A stretch of DNA of 64,000 nucleotides from Spirodela intermedia (taxonomy: Eukaryota > Streptophyta > Magnoliopsida > Alismatales > Araceae), in contig LR746268.1 in the NCBI GenBank assembly GCA_902729315.2, forward strand, positions 7,795,501-7,859,500, written 5' to 3'. Made by a program: the position numbers and the translations under genes. Of the stretch, positions 1 to 10,797 are shown in pieces. The notes beneath the pieces are model-generated. The model saw nothing but the letters and a program-made list of their open reading frames with translations, had not been told where the DNA came from and searched no databases. Each line of letters starts with the position of its first letter. Within the stretch, counting starts at the first letter, position 1.

Positions 1-1648
1 TATAATTAATAGCTAGGACTTGGCTTCACACACTTTCACAATTCAATTTGAGGTGGTGGTAATCATAACATTAATCAAATAATCTTGAGTTGGTCAACTT
101 AGCTGATCAACAAGAAATGGATCAACAAACTTATGAACACTTCCAAACTTAACTTCTAGCAGCACTATTCAACCTTCCTGTTTCCCATTTAGCATGATGC
201 ATGGCCATTAGAGGTCCCTGATATATCCTAATACAAGACAAATGAAGGGAAGGGCGGAGGAAGAGCTTTTCCTATTTCTCCCTCTTATCCTTTCGTCTTC
301 TCATGCCTCAATCAAAAATACTGCAGTGTTTTCACAGGAAAAGCAAGGCCTTTCCCTCTTGCCTCTTCCCAGGTGTAGGTCAGCTTATACACATAATTCG
401 GATTTTGTTCTAAGAATAGCCAATAGACTCTGAATATCGCTTCCCTTGTTCCAACTGGTTTTAAATTTGTGCAGCTTGGCTGCCTCAGAGTAGCACGCAC
501 ATTCTTGGGCTGCAACACCTTGCTGACGGGTTGGACTCTTCTTAGGCCCTAGATAAACTCCTGATATAATGGAGGGAGCCTAAAATTAGTTCAGTACCCC
601 TACACGGTTCTCATTTGTTGTAATTCGGCAAACTTCCCCACGAGGTAATCAAATTCATAGGAGTAAAAGTTAGCTCGCAAGTCATAAGAGAATTCATGCC
701 AACTCATCTCTTCATAATCGTTCCCTTGATTCACCGACATGCGATGTAAGTTCATTTTTTAGACCAATGGTGCTCCCTAGAGATACATCTAAATAATTTC
801 ACCTTTTGTCTGTTGGATACGTCATGATACCAGAATAACTATTTGGCATAAAAAACGAGCCGGCATGGTCTAGAAAACCATAAAAATATGGAAAATCGAC
901 TCGCCCAAGTCTCATATGCATACCTTTCTGAAGATTGAATCTCTAGATATGCGACAAAGTCTCCTCCTGCTATGTCGGCATAAAATCTCTTACCTCGTGC
1001 CGGTTCTCTCCTCAATTAGAATCAGACGCTGATGGAAAATTCCATCCATCATCCCCACGCTTTTTACCAAACAGGTTATGCTACCATCAGCTGAGTAAAC
1101 TCCAAAGGACCTTCGACTCTCAGGCCACTCTGATCACGGTTGAATGGCTATGAAACTATTTTTTTGGATTTTTTTGATCACCATCAAGCTACAGAAATGT
1201 CAAATGCAACCTCGAAGCTGAGCTGATTATCGTGTAGATTTACACGATATTAAGAACCGGAGTACGCACAGACATTAAGAAGGGAGGCAACGAGAAGATA
1301 AGGTATCTTAATTCTCTTGCTATAAGGATACAACGCATCATCCGCCAACAACAAAGCCAAATCGTGCCGTGGTTTATAAATGTGGAATGTCTCAACGGTT
1401 GCGTCAAGAAACAGCTACCCTTTCCACATCATGGAAAACCACTTTGCAACAGGAACTGAAACGAATGCGCTTTAAATCTTGAGAAAAATCAGAAAATAAA
1501 CATGCAAGGGTTTCATCGCAACCCACCGGGGAGAGACTCACGAGACCCGTAGATAGACTAACGCTTTGAAGAAAAAGAGGAAAAAATAGGAGAATAAACA
1601 ATGGACATTGTCGGAGCATGATTCGATAAAGGTTGAGGGTTTACGCAC
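1..1648. other. Presumed QCR8 intron 1 and flanking DNA; no other gene seen
   Basis: The second QCR8 exon should encode a short tail with a Lys/Glu-rich end. I looked for it on the minus strand down to position 1 and did not find it, so the intron probably runs off the left edge. Open frames here are short (under 72 codons), overlap on both strands and resemble no family I know. The stretch is AT-rich and looks non-coding. Confidence 0.5.
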
Positions 1649-1818
1649 GTGTAGGTCCCGACGAGCGGGGTGAGGAGGAGGGTGGCACTGATCCAGTTCT
1701 CGGAGACCTTGTGGTGGATCTTGGACGGCAGGTCCTTCCACAGCCCCGACATCACCTTCTGCTGAAACGGCGACAGCGCGTACACCACTGCCTTCATCCG
1801 CACCGGCGTCTTCCCCAT
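1649..1818 (-). CDS. QCR8: Cytochrome b-c1 complex subunit 8, first exon (partial gene)
   Basis: Small single-span subunit of mitochondrial complex III (ubiquinol-cytochrome c reductase), located in the inner membrane. The exon encodes about 56 residues starting MGKTPVRMKAVVYALSPF and running through the family block with WKDLPSKIHHKVSENWISAT, a close match to plant QCR8, which totals about 72 residues. The start is the ATG at 1818; an upstream in-frame ATG only adds a short unconserved stretch. The exon probably ends at 1649 after Thr (donor GTGCGT); a donor GTAAAC at 1644 is the alternative. The remaining tail of about 15 residues is not in the window. The gene is head to head with TML across 388 bp. 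Identity is secure; the exon end is less so. Confidence 0.85.
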
Positions 1819-2206
1819 CTCCGCTTCTCCACAAACGATCAACAAACTCTCACGTTCCCCTCTCTGTTCTCCGCGACCCCCTGCTCTCCAATTTTTTTAG
1901 ACGATTTTTTTTCTACACACAAAACACAAATATTTCGTTTGTACCCAGCCCATTTTCAGATATCTGGGCCGGTCCATAAACCCAAAACCGGTTGGGTCCC
2001 TCTTTCCTCGAATTTTTAACCGAGGAATGAATTCGCAGAAGCGGCCCCAAACACCAGTCTCCCACCTCCTCCAGATCTAGAAGAGGGAGAGAGAGAACTG
2101 GTACCGACGCCGGCGACATGGCGGAATAGAAGATGTGCAGCCAGCGATCGCCCAGAGACGGAGAGAGGAAACACTAGATCTTTCCTCGTCCTTCCTCTAG
2201 ATCGGG
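1819..2206. promoter_or_regulatory. Shared promoter region of QCR8 (-) and TML (+)
   Basis: Only 388 bp separate the two start codons, so both 5' UTRs and core promoters must lie here. The sequence shows AGCCCA at 1947-1952 (TGGGCT on the other strand), TGGGCC at 1965-1970 and a telo-box-like AAACCC at 1978-1983. TGGGCY (site II) with telo-box is a known plant pairing in promoters of mitochondrial and ribosomal protein genes. Use by both genes is inferred. Confidence 0.55.
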
Positions 2207-4156
2207 ATGGCGTGCCTGGCTCTGGCCCTGCAACCTTCCAATGGATCGGATATCCTCCTCCAGACGCGAGAATGGTTTCCACCGGCTCGCGCTCTCGTCG
2301 CCCTCTCCGCCTTCCGCCAGACGCGTCTCGCATTCTTTTCAGGGAAACAGTCGCAGTCGTCTTCCTCCGCCGCCGCCGCAGCGCCTCCCTCGGACGACCT
2401 TGATTCCGCCCTAGGTGACGATCCCCTCGCCGCATCCAGCGGCCAGGTCGTCGTCGGCGTCGAGAGCAAGTACCGCATCGTCTACCGTCTCGTGAACGGC
2501 ATATACGTCTTGGGCATCACGACGGCGGATCGGGACGAGGATGGCCGAGCGAACAACATCTTCGATTGTATCAACACGGTCAACCAGGCAGTGAGTATAG
2601 TCGTCGCCGCTTGCCGCGGCGTCGATGTCACAGCGGAGAAGCTCTACCGCAAATACCCAGAGGTTTACATGGCCCTTGATATTGTGCTCCGGGGAGTCGG
2701 AGCTGTCCGTCTGGCTTACATCCTCTCGTCCATCCACGGGGAAGGTGTAGCCAAGATGGTTCATTCTGCCGTGGAAACCGAGAATCGCGTGCGGGGAGCT
2801 GACACATGGGCTGGTGCTCCGGAAGCAATGGCGGTAGAGCGGCGTGTGACTCTCGAGGGCTTCTCGAACTCCCGTTTTGAGCTACCGCCGGAGACGCTGG
2901 CAGCGGGGGACGAGATATCGGCGGCCATCGTTCCGCCATCATCGGACGAGCAGCAGAAGGATCAGCAGAAGACGGAAGAGGAGACTCCAGCGGAGAAGGA
3001 TCCTTTTGCAGCGAGCGAGTTAGTCAACAAACCCCCAGAGGAAGCCTTGGTCGGTGGGTTCAAGAAGAGTAAGGATCCTTCGGGTTCATCCGATCCGACT
3101 TCAGCCCTTGCTGGATTGGAGGTTACGACGCTCCCCCCTGCAGCAGCAACGAAGTCGACTTTCATCGGGGTCGAAGGATTCGAAGGTGATTATGGCGGGA
3201 TCGAATTCAGCAAGGAAGAATCCTCATTGTCATCGACCTTTGAAGGGTTTGACAGCTCCTTCGGTGGCGGTCTCGACGCATCAGAATTTTTGACCACCGT
3301 GAAGAAGACGTCCAAGGATCCCGACGCAGCAGTTCTTCAGCTATTGACTTCTGGCCAGACGAAAACAGGGTCAGCAGAGAACGGAGGCACCAAGGACATC
3401 CCCCTGGAGAACCAGCTGGTGACCAAGAAAGCAGTCAGTGGCCCAGAGATGTACATTGCCGAAGAGATCAGCGCAGAGTTCAGGGAATCCATTCTTGTCC
3501 GGGTGGGATTTCAGGGAGTTGTATACCTCAAAACCCTGCCTCCGAAGCAAGCAGGTGACAAGGAGACTGAATTCTCTTTCAAGTTTGAAACCACTCCTGG
3601 TGTGAAGCGGGTCGCAATGCAGGCCTCTCACGTCAGCAGCCTGGGGAATGGCATGTTTCACGTGCGTACTCCATCTGCAGAGCAGCCCATTCCCCTCGTG
3701 AAATTCAGTCTGCAGCCACGGTTCACTCCAATCCCGCTGAGGGTCCGCCTGGTGAAGCGTCACAGTGGGACTTTGCTTTCAGTCATGATCCAGTATGCCT
3801 CTAATCCGGAATTATCCTCGCCGTTGACTGATGTTACCTTCATCCTGAAGTTACCTGTTGACCCAACATTGTTGACGGTGTCCCCGAAGGCGGTTCTGAG
3901 TAGGGAGGAGAGAGAGCTGCGGTGGCACATCCCCGACATCCCCCTTAACGGGCCCCCAGGCCGCCTGAGAGCCCGCATGCCTGTTGATCAGGATGCTGGA
4001 GACGGTTCCGAAGCTGAGGTACTTGGGATGGTGAAATTTTCTGCACAGGGACTGAGTACTTTATCTGGGGTCTCCATCAAGCCTGTCTCTGAAGGTAGTG
4101 ACGTCTTCTATCTGGCAAACAACAGGTATGCAAGTGGAGATTATCTGTGTAATTGA
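2207..4156 (+). CDS. TML: TML, muniscin-like medium subunit of the TPLATE complex (TSET)
   Basis: 649-residue protein in one uninterrupted exon. TML is the medium-type subunit of the TPLATE complex, an ancestral adaptor that works with clathrin at the plant plasma membrane in endocytosis. Residues 1 to about 205 form the N-terminal longin-like part (start MACLALALQPSNGSDI, later NGIYVLGITTADRDED and FDCINTVNQAVSIVVAACRG). Residues about 210-405 are a low-complexity Ser/Pro/Glu/Lys/Gly-rich linker, as expected for muniscins. From about 412 (PEMYIAEEISAEFRESILVR) to the end lies the mu-homology domain. The start has no upstream in-frame competitor, and length and order agree with plant TML. A second subunit of this complex, TPLATE, lies at the right end of the window. 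Family membership is very likely; function is by homology. Confidence 0.93.
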   Translation: MACLALALQPSNGSDILLQTREWFPPARALVALSAFRQTRLAFFSGKQSQSSSSAAAAAPPSDDLDSALGDDPLAASSGQVVVGVESKYRIVYRLVNGIYVLGITTADRDEDGRANNIFDCINTVNQAVSIVVAACRGVDVTAEKLYRKYPEVYMALDIVLRGVGAVRLAYILSSIHGEGVAKMVHSAVETENRVRGADTWAGAPEAMAVERRVTLEGFSNSRFELPPETLAAGDEISAAIVPPSSDEQQKDQQKTEEETPAEKDPFAASELVNKPPEEALVGGFKKSKDPSGSSDPTSALAGLEVTTLPPAAATKSTFIGVEGFEGDYGGIEFSKEESSLSSTFEGFDSSFGGGLDASEFLTTVKKTSKDPDAAVLQLLTSGQTKTGSAENGGTKDIPLENQLVTKKAVSGPEMYIAEEISAEFRESILVRVGFQGVVYLKTLPPKQAGDKETEFSFKFETTPGVKRVAMQASHVSSLGNGMFHVRTPSAEQPIPLVKFSLQPRFTPIPLRVRLVKRHSGTLLSVMIQYASNPELSSPLTDVTFILKLPVDPTLLTVSPKAVLSREERELRWHIPDIPLNGPPGRLRARMPVDQDAGDGSEAEVLGMVKFSAQGLSTLSGVSIKPVSEGSDVFYLANNRYASGDYLCN

Positions 4157-7100
4157 TGAAAAGGAGATGATGAAAGTTGTGCGGCCGGCTGTTGATTTAG
4201 TTCTCATGCAGTGTTCTTGTGTTTGGCAATTGCTGAAATGATTTCTTAAGACCCACCCTTGATATATCCCCATTGTGATTGCACTATATAGAGGACAATG
4301 CCTCATTTGGCATAGATGTTCTTAATAATAGGCAATGTAGGGTGAGCTGCTGTTCCTTAACATCATCATGATGCTACCCTTTTTTGTTTATTTTTGGAAG
4401 TCGGATGAAAACTCTATAAAATTACCCAAATGAGGAAATTTCGGGGGCAAAGAACTTGGTTCTCATTGCATCATTCTTGCTAAGTCTCTTTCTTGAAGAA
4501 AATTTTTAGTACGTCTTATGCATCTGCGACTGCATTCATCATGCAAACCCCACGGTTTTCATAAAACTGAGTGGACTTGTTTCACTGTATGGCAGTAGTA
4601 GTGAATATTATTGCTTTGGGTTTTCTTCAATGTATGAGCTACTACGGGGATCACATCCTAGCTAAGGAATGGGCAAAGCTTGGACTAGAGGTGGTTCTTG
4701 TTGATGAATCCCCCTCGTCTTAGGCGTGGCTTCAAAATTCTTTCTTGGGAGGGGAAGGAACGTGTGGTATTGTTGTGGGCATGTCTCTTCTTCTGACTCA
4801 GATGGCATTAGTCTGGATACATCCTCCTTCAAAGTAGGATTTCTCCAATCTTCTTGATAATCTTTGTAGGATGGCCATTTAAACTAAGCTGATTTATTTT
4901 TTTTCCAAAGTTCTGAGTTAGTAAGACTAGCACGTGGCTTGAGGTTGTGTGTGCATTAAGCCTTGTACTTGACATGTAGTAATGAAATGATTGACTCACT
5001 CACTTAACACCAATTCCTGTAGTGGAGGTCAGAAAATCTTTTGCCTCTGTACCTTTACCCCTGATCTCCGCCAGGATCACGTACCTTAGTGACCTTTCCC
5101 ATGTTTATCGCCGCTGCATTCGCGATTTTCCCCCCAAGCCAGCTCATCCTCGTCCCCCATCAGCGGGTTGGGGAACTCCTCTGCTCCTTTCATGTTCACT
5201 GATCTTGTATGCCGGGGAAAGAAAGGTTTGTACGCCCTCCCAGGAGAGATGGGTGAGGAGAGACGAATCTCCCATGGATGTTAACCCGATCTGTGTAGCA
5301 GCAGCGATCTTCGTTGGACCTTGCCTCACCGCAGGGGCTTCGCCGGAGTCCATGGCAGCGACGGCAACACTGCGGCGGGGCCCACGTCCTCCAAGACGTC
5401 TGCTGCAGAGGTGTTATCACTGCACTCCTGCCATGTCCTCCACGACTGTCTCCTCATCACGAGATCTGTCCGATGTGGATGGATCACCACCCACGGTGCA
5501 CTGCAGGGCCGCCCCTTCGCCGGCAGTGGTCGGCACTGGTACTTTCCAGCAGGGCAGAGAATATCATCCGGCCACGGCCAGATAGCGGCTGCACAGAATG
5601 AGCGGGTATCTTCTTCGTTCTGAACCTGTTGAGGACCGAGAACAATTCTGTGGCGTACAGTACTAGCACGACTAATGCACCAGTAGAAACCTGAGCAGTC
5701 ATGGCTCCCTCGTCGGTATGTGGATGGGGATGCCAGAAAGATCCAAAATGGCAGAATGACGAATAACTCGAATGGACTCGGCGCCAGCACACCGCATTAT
5801 ATTGCTCTCCAGAATAGCTGTCGATTGCGAAGAGACGAGAAGAAGAATTTTGTGCGCAAAGAAGAAACGGAAAGCTTCAGGGAGCGCCGCCGGAGTAACT
5901 GCAGTCCAAGGTGGAAGACGGAACGGGAAGGCGACCGTAAAAGTCGGCTTCTGTGCCGATTTCAAAGACAGCGAAATAGGGATAGGATCTACACGGTCCC
6001 GGTCATGAAATCGATGACGCTGAAATTAAAACGACCTCCAGCTCTTCCTGAGGAAGAAGATCAAGAAGACGAGTAACCAATCTAATATGGAAAACGAGAT
6101 GCGAAGTAAGGAGACCATAAAATCGGACTCACGTCCCACTTTCGACGCATGTCGTCCCAGGACGATAGGATCCCCGATTCTATCCGATTACAGTATCAGG
6201 AAGTGAAGACGTCGTCAGGGGAACCCCATCCGTCGGTGGCGAAATAGAAACCTAGGGCGGAAAAGTAAGCAAGAGGAGGAAGGATATCCTTAAAGTGGCC
6301 AGCAATCTCAATCCCGGCGGCGACGAAAACGATGTAGGATCGATTGGTCAAACAGACTCCGTTCACATCGTCAAATCGCCGGAACCGGGGCCTTCCTCTC
6401 TGGGTGCATGTGTGGAAAGAAGAAGAAGATCGACCTACAGAGGAAAACAAAATTCGGAGGAGGAAGCCGATCAAAAAGTAAGCTCATATCCCAATTCCGG
6501 AAGGGGCGTAATAAGTAAACGTTCCATCGTTCCACACGCAGGCGCCGATCGATTCTTGGAGTCGCCGGAACCCACCCGGCCATCTCTCGATACACAGTCA
6601 GTGCAAGCAGGAGAGAGGAGCATTCCCGCCTTTTTTATACCCCGGAAGGCGCGGGAAAACTTCAGCAGTGAGCAGCCAAAAGAAAGATGTGCAAAAATTT
6701 ACAAATTGACTAAAAAATACTTTTTCATCGGCATATTATAAAATCAATAAATAATGGAAATATATCCGCGCGACCTGACATCCCCCTACCGACTCGTCGC
6801 GTTCCGGACATATCTGACCATGTGGTAGAGATTTATCTCGTCACAGTCCGTTTCTACATACGGATACGGAAGGCGGATCTTCGGATTGGTGCCCGCCAGA
6901 GCTGCCGTCAACAACGGACTTCGTATGTAGTAGTCTATCGAGCGATTAGACCCGTTGACCGACCCGTAATTTTAGGGCCTCGGACCCATTTTTCCGGTGA
7001 CTGACCAACCTAACCATCCTCAGACTAGACGGAGAAAACGATTGTCTTCTTCCGCCGCCGCCGGTGGAGCTCCGTTGGCGAGTGCTCACCAACCAGATCC

Positions 7101-7940
7101 TCCTAAACCAGATCGGCCGATTCAAGAGCAGGAAAGCGACAGTTCCGTCACGGTTGTCACGGACGCTCTGCGCTCGGTTGACTGTTCTCTCGCCGGCGGA
7201 TCTCCCGTGGCAGCTTTGCTCCCTTCCCTCACGCCACCGTTATTGCTCCTCCGCCTCTGCTGCTACGGGCTGCGTCTCCGTTCACATGATCGCAGGCGAA
7301 CCAGACGAAGCAGCGCTCGAAGATGCTGCCGGGGATTCTGCGCAGAGCCGGGGGGAGAGACGACACGACACGATCCGCGTGGGGAATGGAGCTCCGCTCT
7401 GAAATCAATGCAGAGGAGAGAGGGGAAAAGGAAGGACGGGGCGGCGCAGTTGTCCTCATCTCCCCTGCGGAGCAGATTGGGCAGAGAACAGGCCGCACAG
7501 AGACCCCGTGCTGCCACGGAAAACGAATAGCCAAACATCGTCTGGTTCTCACCGACTTCCAGTCTCCGCAGAAGAGACAGAGAGAGAGGGTACCCGTAGC
7601 GTTCGTCGAAGATAGACAGGAAGACGGAGAGTCTAGACTCGGAAAGGGAGAGAAGAGAGAGGACACAAGATCACATTTTGAGGCAACCCAGTTGATGCGT
7701 GTGCTTTCCCCGACCCATATCCTTGGAAACTCAGAGGGGACGAAGGGCGTGCTGACGACCAAGAGAGATCCAGGAGAAGGATGGGGAAAGAGAGAGCACC
7801 GGAGCGGATGATATGGTCGCACAGTCTGTAATTAACAAGCACAAGGAGGTCGATAATCGCGGTCGACGCTTATTTATGTACTAATTTCCGGGGCGAGATA
7901 CGCCGCAGCCGGCCCGGGGCCACCGCCACCGCCGTCTTCT
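4157..7940. other. Intergenic, no recognised gene; GC-rich unexplained patches
   Basis: Holds the TML 3' UTR at its left and the 3' side of the DUF688-type gene at its right. Between about 5020-5800 and 6990-7820 the DNA is GC-rich, with overlapping open frames of 100-200 codons on both strands. None shows a family motif, and the proteins are rich in Arg, Ser, Cys and Pro, as expected from translating GC-rich non-coding DNA. A minus-strand frame near 5650-5715 contains a hydrophobic stretch (MTAQVSTGALVVLVLYATEL), but no credible gene could be built around it. Confidence 0.4.
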
Positions 7941-8636
7941 TCATCCGCCGCGCCGGCTGAGAAAACTATGAGGAGCTGCCATTCCCCGGCCGGACCGGGG
8001 GACGAGAACCGTTGAATCCGCCACGGAGCACGTCGTCTTGCAGGAAGAGTAAAAATCCGGGAAGCCGAGCAGGCCCGCTGCCGTCCGCCGCCGTCTGCCG
8101 ATGATCTTGGACGACGCTGTCGCCGCCGTCATTCCCTTCGAGTACAGCCGCGGGAGATCGTCGCCCTCCGATCGGTCGCAGCGGTCCGCCTTGGAGCACT
8201 CCATCAGCGCCAAAGCGAAGGGATCTGGAATGAACGCCAGCTGGGCCCTCTTCTTCCTGGGGATCAAGAGCGAGGGCTCGCTGTTGGATCTCAGGGGCGG
8301 CGGGAGAGGCAGCCTCTGGCCGGAGCCCCGCTGGCGGTCGCTGGAGCCCTGCACCTGCTTGGGGACACCCGGTTGCTTCTCCCAGGAGAAGGGGACGGCA
8401 GAGGAGCAGTGCAACGGGGAGGAAGGCGCCGGCGGCGAGCTGAGGTGGCAGGAGTTGGAAGAACACGAGTTAGACGAGTGGGCGGAGGATCGGGGAGAGG
8501 AGAAGAAGGATGGAGACATCGGCGGCGCCGCCGGGGATCCGGAGGCGGCGGCTCTCGCAGTGGGAGTATTCCCGACGAACAAGTGTGGGGAGGACGAGGC
8601 CTCCTTCATCGCGTCCCCTCCTAAACAGGCAGACAA
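7941..8636 (-). CDS. DUF688-type protein with VPFSWEKxPGxPK motif
   Basis: 231-residue single-exon protein of unknown function. The diagnostic feature is VPFSWEKQPGVPK at residues 81-93, the hallmark of a plant-only family annotated as DUF688 or hydroxyproline-rich-like. It is preceded by a Ser/Pro/Ala-rich, probably disordered stretch (about 15-80) and followed by a basic Pro/Leu-rich segment (RSNSEPSLLIPRKKRAQLAF) and FALALMECSKADR. No membrane segment or signal peptide is evident. The start at 8636 is the first ATG of the frame; a second at residue 10 would remove little. The gene faces away from the EDRF1-like gene, sharing a 2.2 kb gap with it. Such proteins are usually predicted to be nuclear or cytosolic, but no role is established. 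Confidence 0.75.
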   Translation of the reverse strand: MSACLGGDAMKEASSSPHLFVGNTPTARAAASGSPAAPPMSPSFFSSPRSSAHSSNSCSSNSCHLSSPPAPSSPLHCSSAVPFSWEKQPGVPKQVQGSSDRQRGSGQRLPLPPPLRSNSEPSLLIPRKKRAQLAFIPDPFALALMECSKADRCDRSEGDDLPRLYSKGMTAATASSKIIGRRRRTAAGLLGFPDFYSSCKTTCSVADSTVLVPRSGRGMAAPHSFLSRRGG

Positions 8637-9279
8637 AGATGGATGGGCGAAGAGGAAGAAGGCTGTCTGGTATTGGCCGCTAGCTAGCTGGAGTTTGCTC
8701 CCACCTTTCCTTTGGCCTCGCTCGTGCTACTCTCCCTCTTATTTAGGTCTGGTTTGAGGAGCTTTAGACGACAATAATCCATTATTATAATGCAGCGCTC
8801 TCATCGCTTTCCATAACTCTCCCTCCCCGCCCATCCTTTAATCTCCCCCAAACGGCCGCAACCCCTACCAGTCAAGAGCTCTGGGTCTGGTAGAACACCG
8901 AAGAAGAAGAAGGAGAAGAGCCCCTAAATAATTACATTCCCTGAACCCTCCGACGACTTCTCATCCTCGCCGCCGACTGGGCGTCCTTTTCACCGGTGAA
9001 AAAGCGGGGGCCGACCTATCGAAGTGCGCGAACAGCGCGGAGGTTGGGGTGTCGCAATCCAGAGGACCTTCCCTTTCACGCTTTGCTTCCTCTGGCCTCC
9101 TCGCGAGGAAGGCGACGACGACGAAGAACAACATGACTACAATCGCCGTCCCTTTCTTCCCCTTTGCTGCCGCGCCATTCATGTCGGAGCTGAGCTCACA
9201 GCGACCATGATCAGATCCCCTACAACCTCCCTTTTGCTCTCTGGTCTTCGTCTTATACCTCGCGTGGGCCTCTTGTTCT

Positions 9280-9282
<3 letters not shown>

Positions 9283-9330
<48 letters not shown>
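9283..9330. repeat. (CT)24 microsatellite
   Basis: Perfect CT dinucleotide tract of 48 bases, about 650 bp upstream of the DUF688-type start codon, where it reads as (GA)n on that gene's strand. A second, imperfect and shorter CT tract lies at about 9730-9753. GA/CT tracts near plant promoters can bind BBR/BPC (GAGA-binding) factors; a role here is inference only. Confidence 0.95.
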
Positions 9331-9333
<3 letters not shown>

Positions 9334-9618
9334 CACGCGGCGGCAGAGGGCAGCATTCAAGGGCCCCGGCGGACCGGCGGCGCTGAAAGCCACGGCCGGC
9401 GGAGGACGGTCCTCGTGGGCAGCGTCCTCGTCGTCTCACGCCGCGCTGGGGACCACGCTGTACGACCTTCTTATTAACAGAGACAACGGTGAAGACGGCT
9501 GCGACGTCGTCAGTTGACTCGAAGAGGAGGGAGACATTGCCTCGTGGAGGCACTGCTGAGGGGCGTACTGAGGAAGTCAGTCGTACGTGGCCCCGAGGAT
9601 GGCTGCCCCACATTTCTG

Positions 9619-10175
9619 CACGTGCGAAGATTGCCGCCCCGCACGCACGCCAAAGTCGCAGTAACTTTACACCCCTCACGTTCGAAATGTAAATGATCAT
9701 AAGCCATTATGCACTTTAATTCCTTTCCTCTCTCTCACTCTCTCTCTCTCTCTGCGCGCATCTTCGCGGCTGCCCACGTGTACAGGCAGTGATAGATATT
9801 ATCGTCCATCTTGGCAAGCACGTGGTCTTCTCATTGGATTCGACTGTCCCTTCCACGCAGTGGATTGGACGCATAGATAAATACAGAAAACATAGAGATC
9901 AGGGAGATTGATTAAACGTCAGACGCGCTAACTATTCCCTGAATATTATCGTCAAATATTCGTCAAAATTATTAATTACGCTCTAATACCTCCCGGAACG
10001 TGGTTAACGCACGGCGCTGGTGCCCCGGGCGACGTTCTTCAGTGTCCGGCCACATGTATCGTCCCGTCACTCCCGCCACTCCCCCCACATCGGCGACAGC
10101 TGTCGCGAGGTGGTCCCTACTCCCTTAAGAAGTATTTCGAGCCGCTCCTCGGATTCCCACGTGCATCGGCACGTG
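9619..10175. promoter_or_regulatory. Cluster of five G-box hexamers (CACGTG)
   Basis: The palindrome CACGTG occurs at 9619-9624, 9775-9780, 9819-9824, 10158-10163 and 10170-10175. It is expected about once in 4 kb by chance, so five in 557 bp is a clear excess. G-boxes bind bZIP and bHLH factors (light, abscisic acid, circadian control). The cluster is in the upstream halves of both the DUF688-type gene and EDRF1; which gene it serves cannot be told from sequence. Confidence 0.6.
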
Positions 10176-10212
10176 CCTCGCTCACTCAGCAACGCCAGAA
10201 ACGGCGAGCGAG

Positions 10213-10580
10213 TGGGCCCAAGTAATCGGAAAACCCTTCTATCGGATATGTCTCAGATGAGGCGAGTATTTTGTAATGTCGCGGGGGGATTTTATCATGT
10301 CCCTGTAATTTCCTGCACTTGATACCGTCGCCCGAATATTTTTTGCGCAAATCCCCTCGCCCAGGGAGGGGGACGGCGGGGTACACGGCACTACGACGGC
10401 GGCGCCGCCCACATGGCCACGGTGGCGGGCCGGCCGGCCAAGGGGCAGTTAGAGGGAACCCTAACCAACCGTTATGAACTTCCATTTAATCATCTGAGAG
10501 GGGAAATCAATGACGGGGGTGGGCCCCTATGGGCCCACACAAAGGGATTTTTTGGGCCTCACTACTATTATTACTGGGCC
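10213..10580. promoter_or_regulatory. TGGGCC (site II) elements upstream of EDRF1
   Basis: TGGGCC starts at 10213, 10520, 10530, 10553 and 10575, four of them within 61 bp and about 220-280 bp before the EDRF1 start codon. Site II elements are typical of broadly expressed plant genes and are bound by TCP-class factors. The spacing suggests the core promoter of EDRF1. Confidence 0.55.
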
Positions 10581-10797
10581 CAATTGAAGCACGCATTCTG
10601 GTCTCACCGACGGACCCACTCGTGGTGTCTTCAGCAGTTTTGCGTTGGGCAAGTCTGCTTCAGTGGTTTCGCGAATGTTCCGGAGAGCTTCGCCAAACTG
10701 GCCGCCGGGCCGAAAGGAATTCGGATTTGGAACCTGAACCCTAACGAGGGCGTGTCGGGGTTTCTCCATTCTGCGGCTTCGCGGAAGGCGTGGGGCC

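Larger units (their letters stand above)
8637..10797. other. Divergent intergenic region between the DUF688 gene and EDRF1
   Basis: About 2.2 kb between two genes transcribed away from each other. It contains a (CT)24 tract, five CACGTG hexamers and five TGGGCC elements, listed separately. Open frames across the region (for example 100-180 codons around 9000-11000 on both strands) are out of frame with the genes, largely encode repeat or low-complexity sequence and were not accepted. Confidence 0.6.

Noticed and set aside
5022-5585. 187-codon plus-strand frame
   Set aside because: No recognisable domain and no good splice or start context; kept only as an unexplained region.
7229-7822. 197-codon minus-strand and 162-177-codon plus-strand overlapping frames
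   Set aside because: Ser/Pro/Arg-rich, mutually overlapping on both strands, no motif; typical of GC-rich non-coding DNA.
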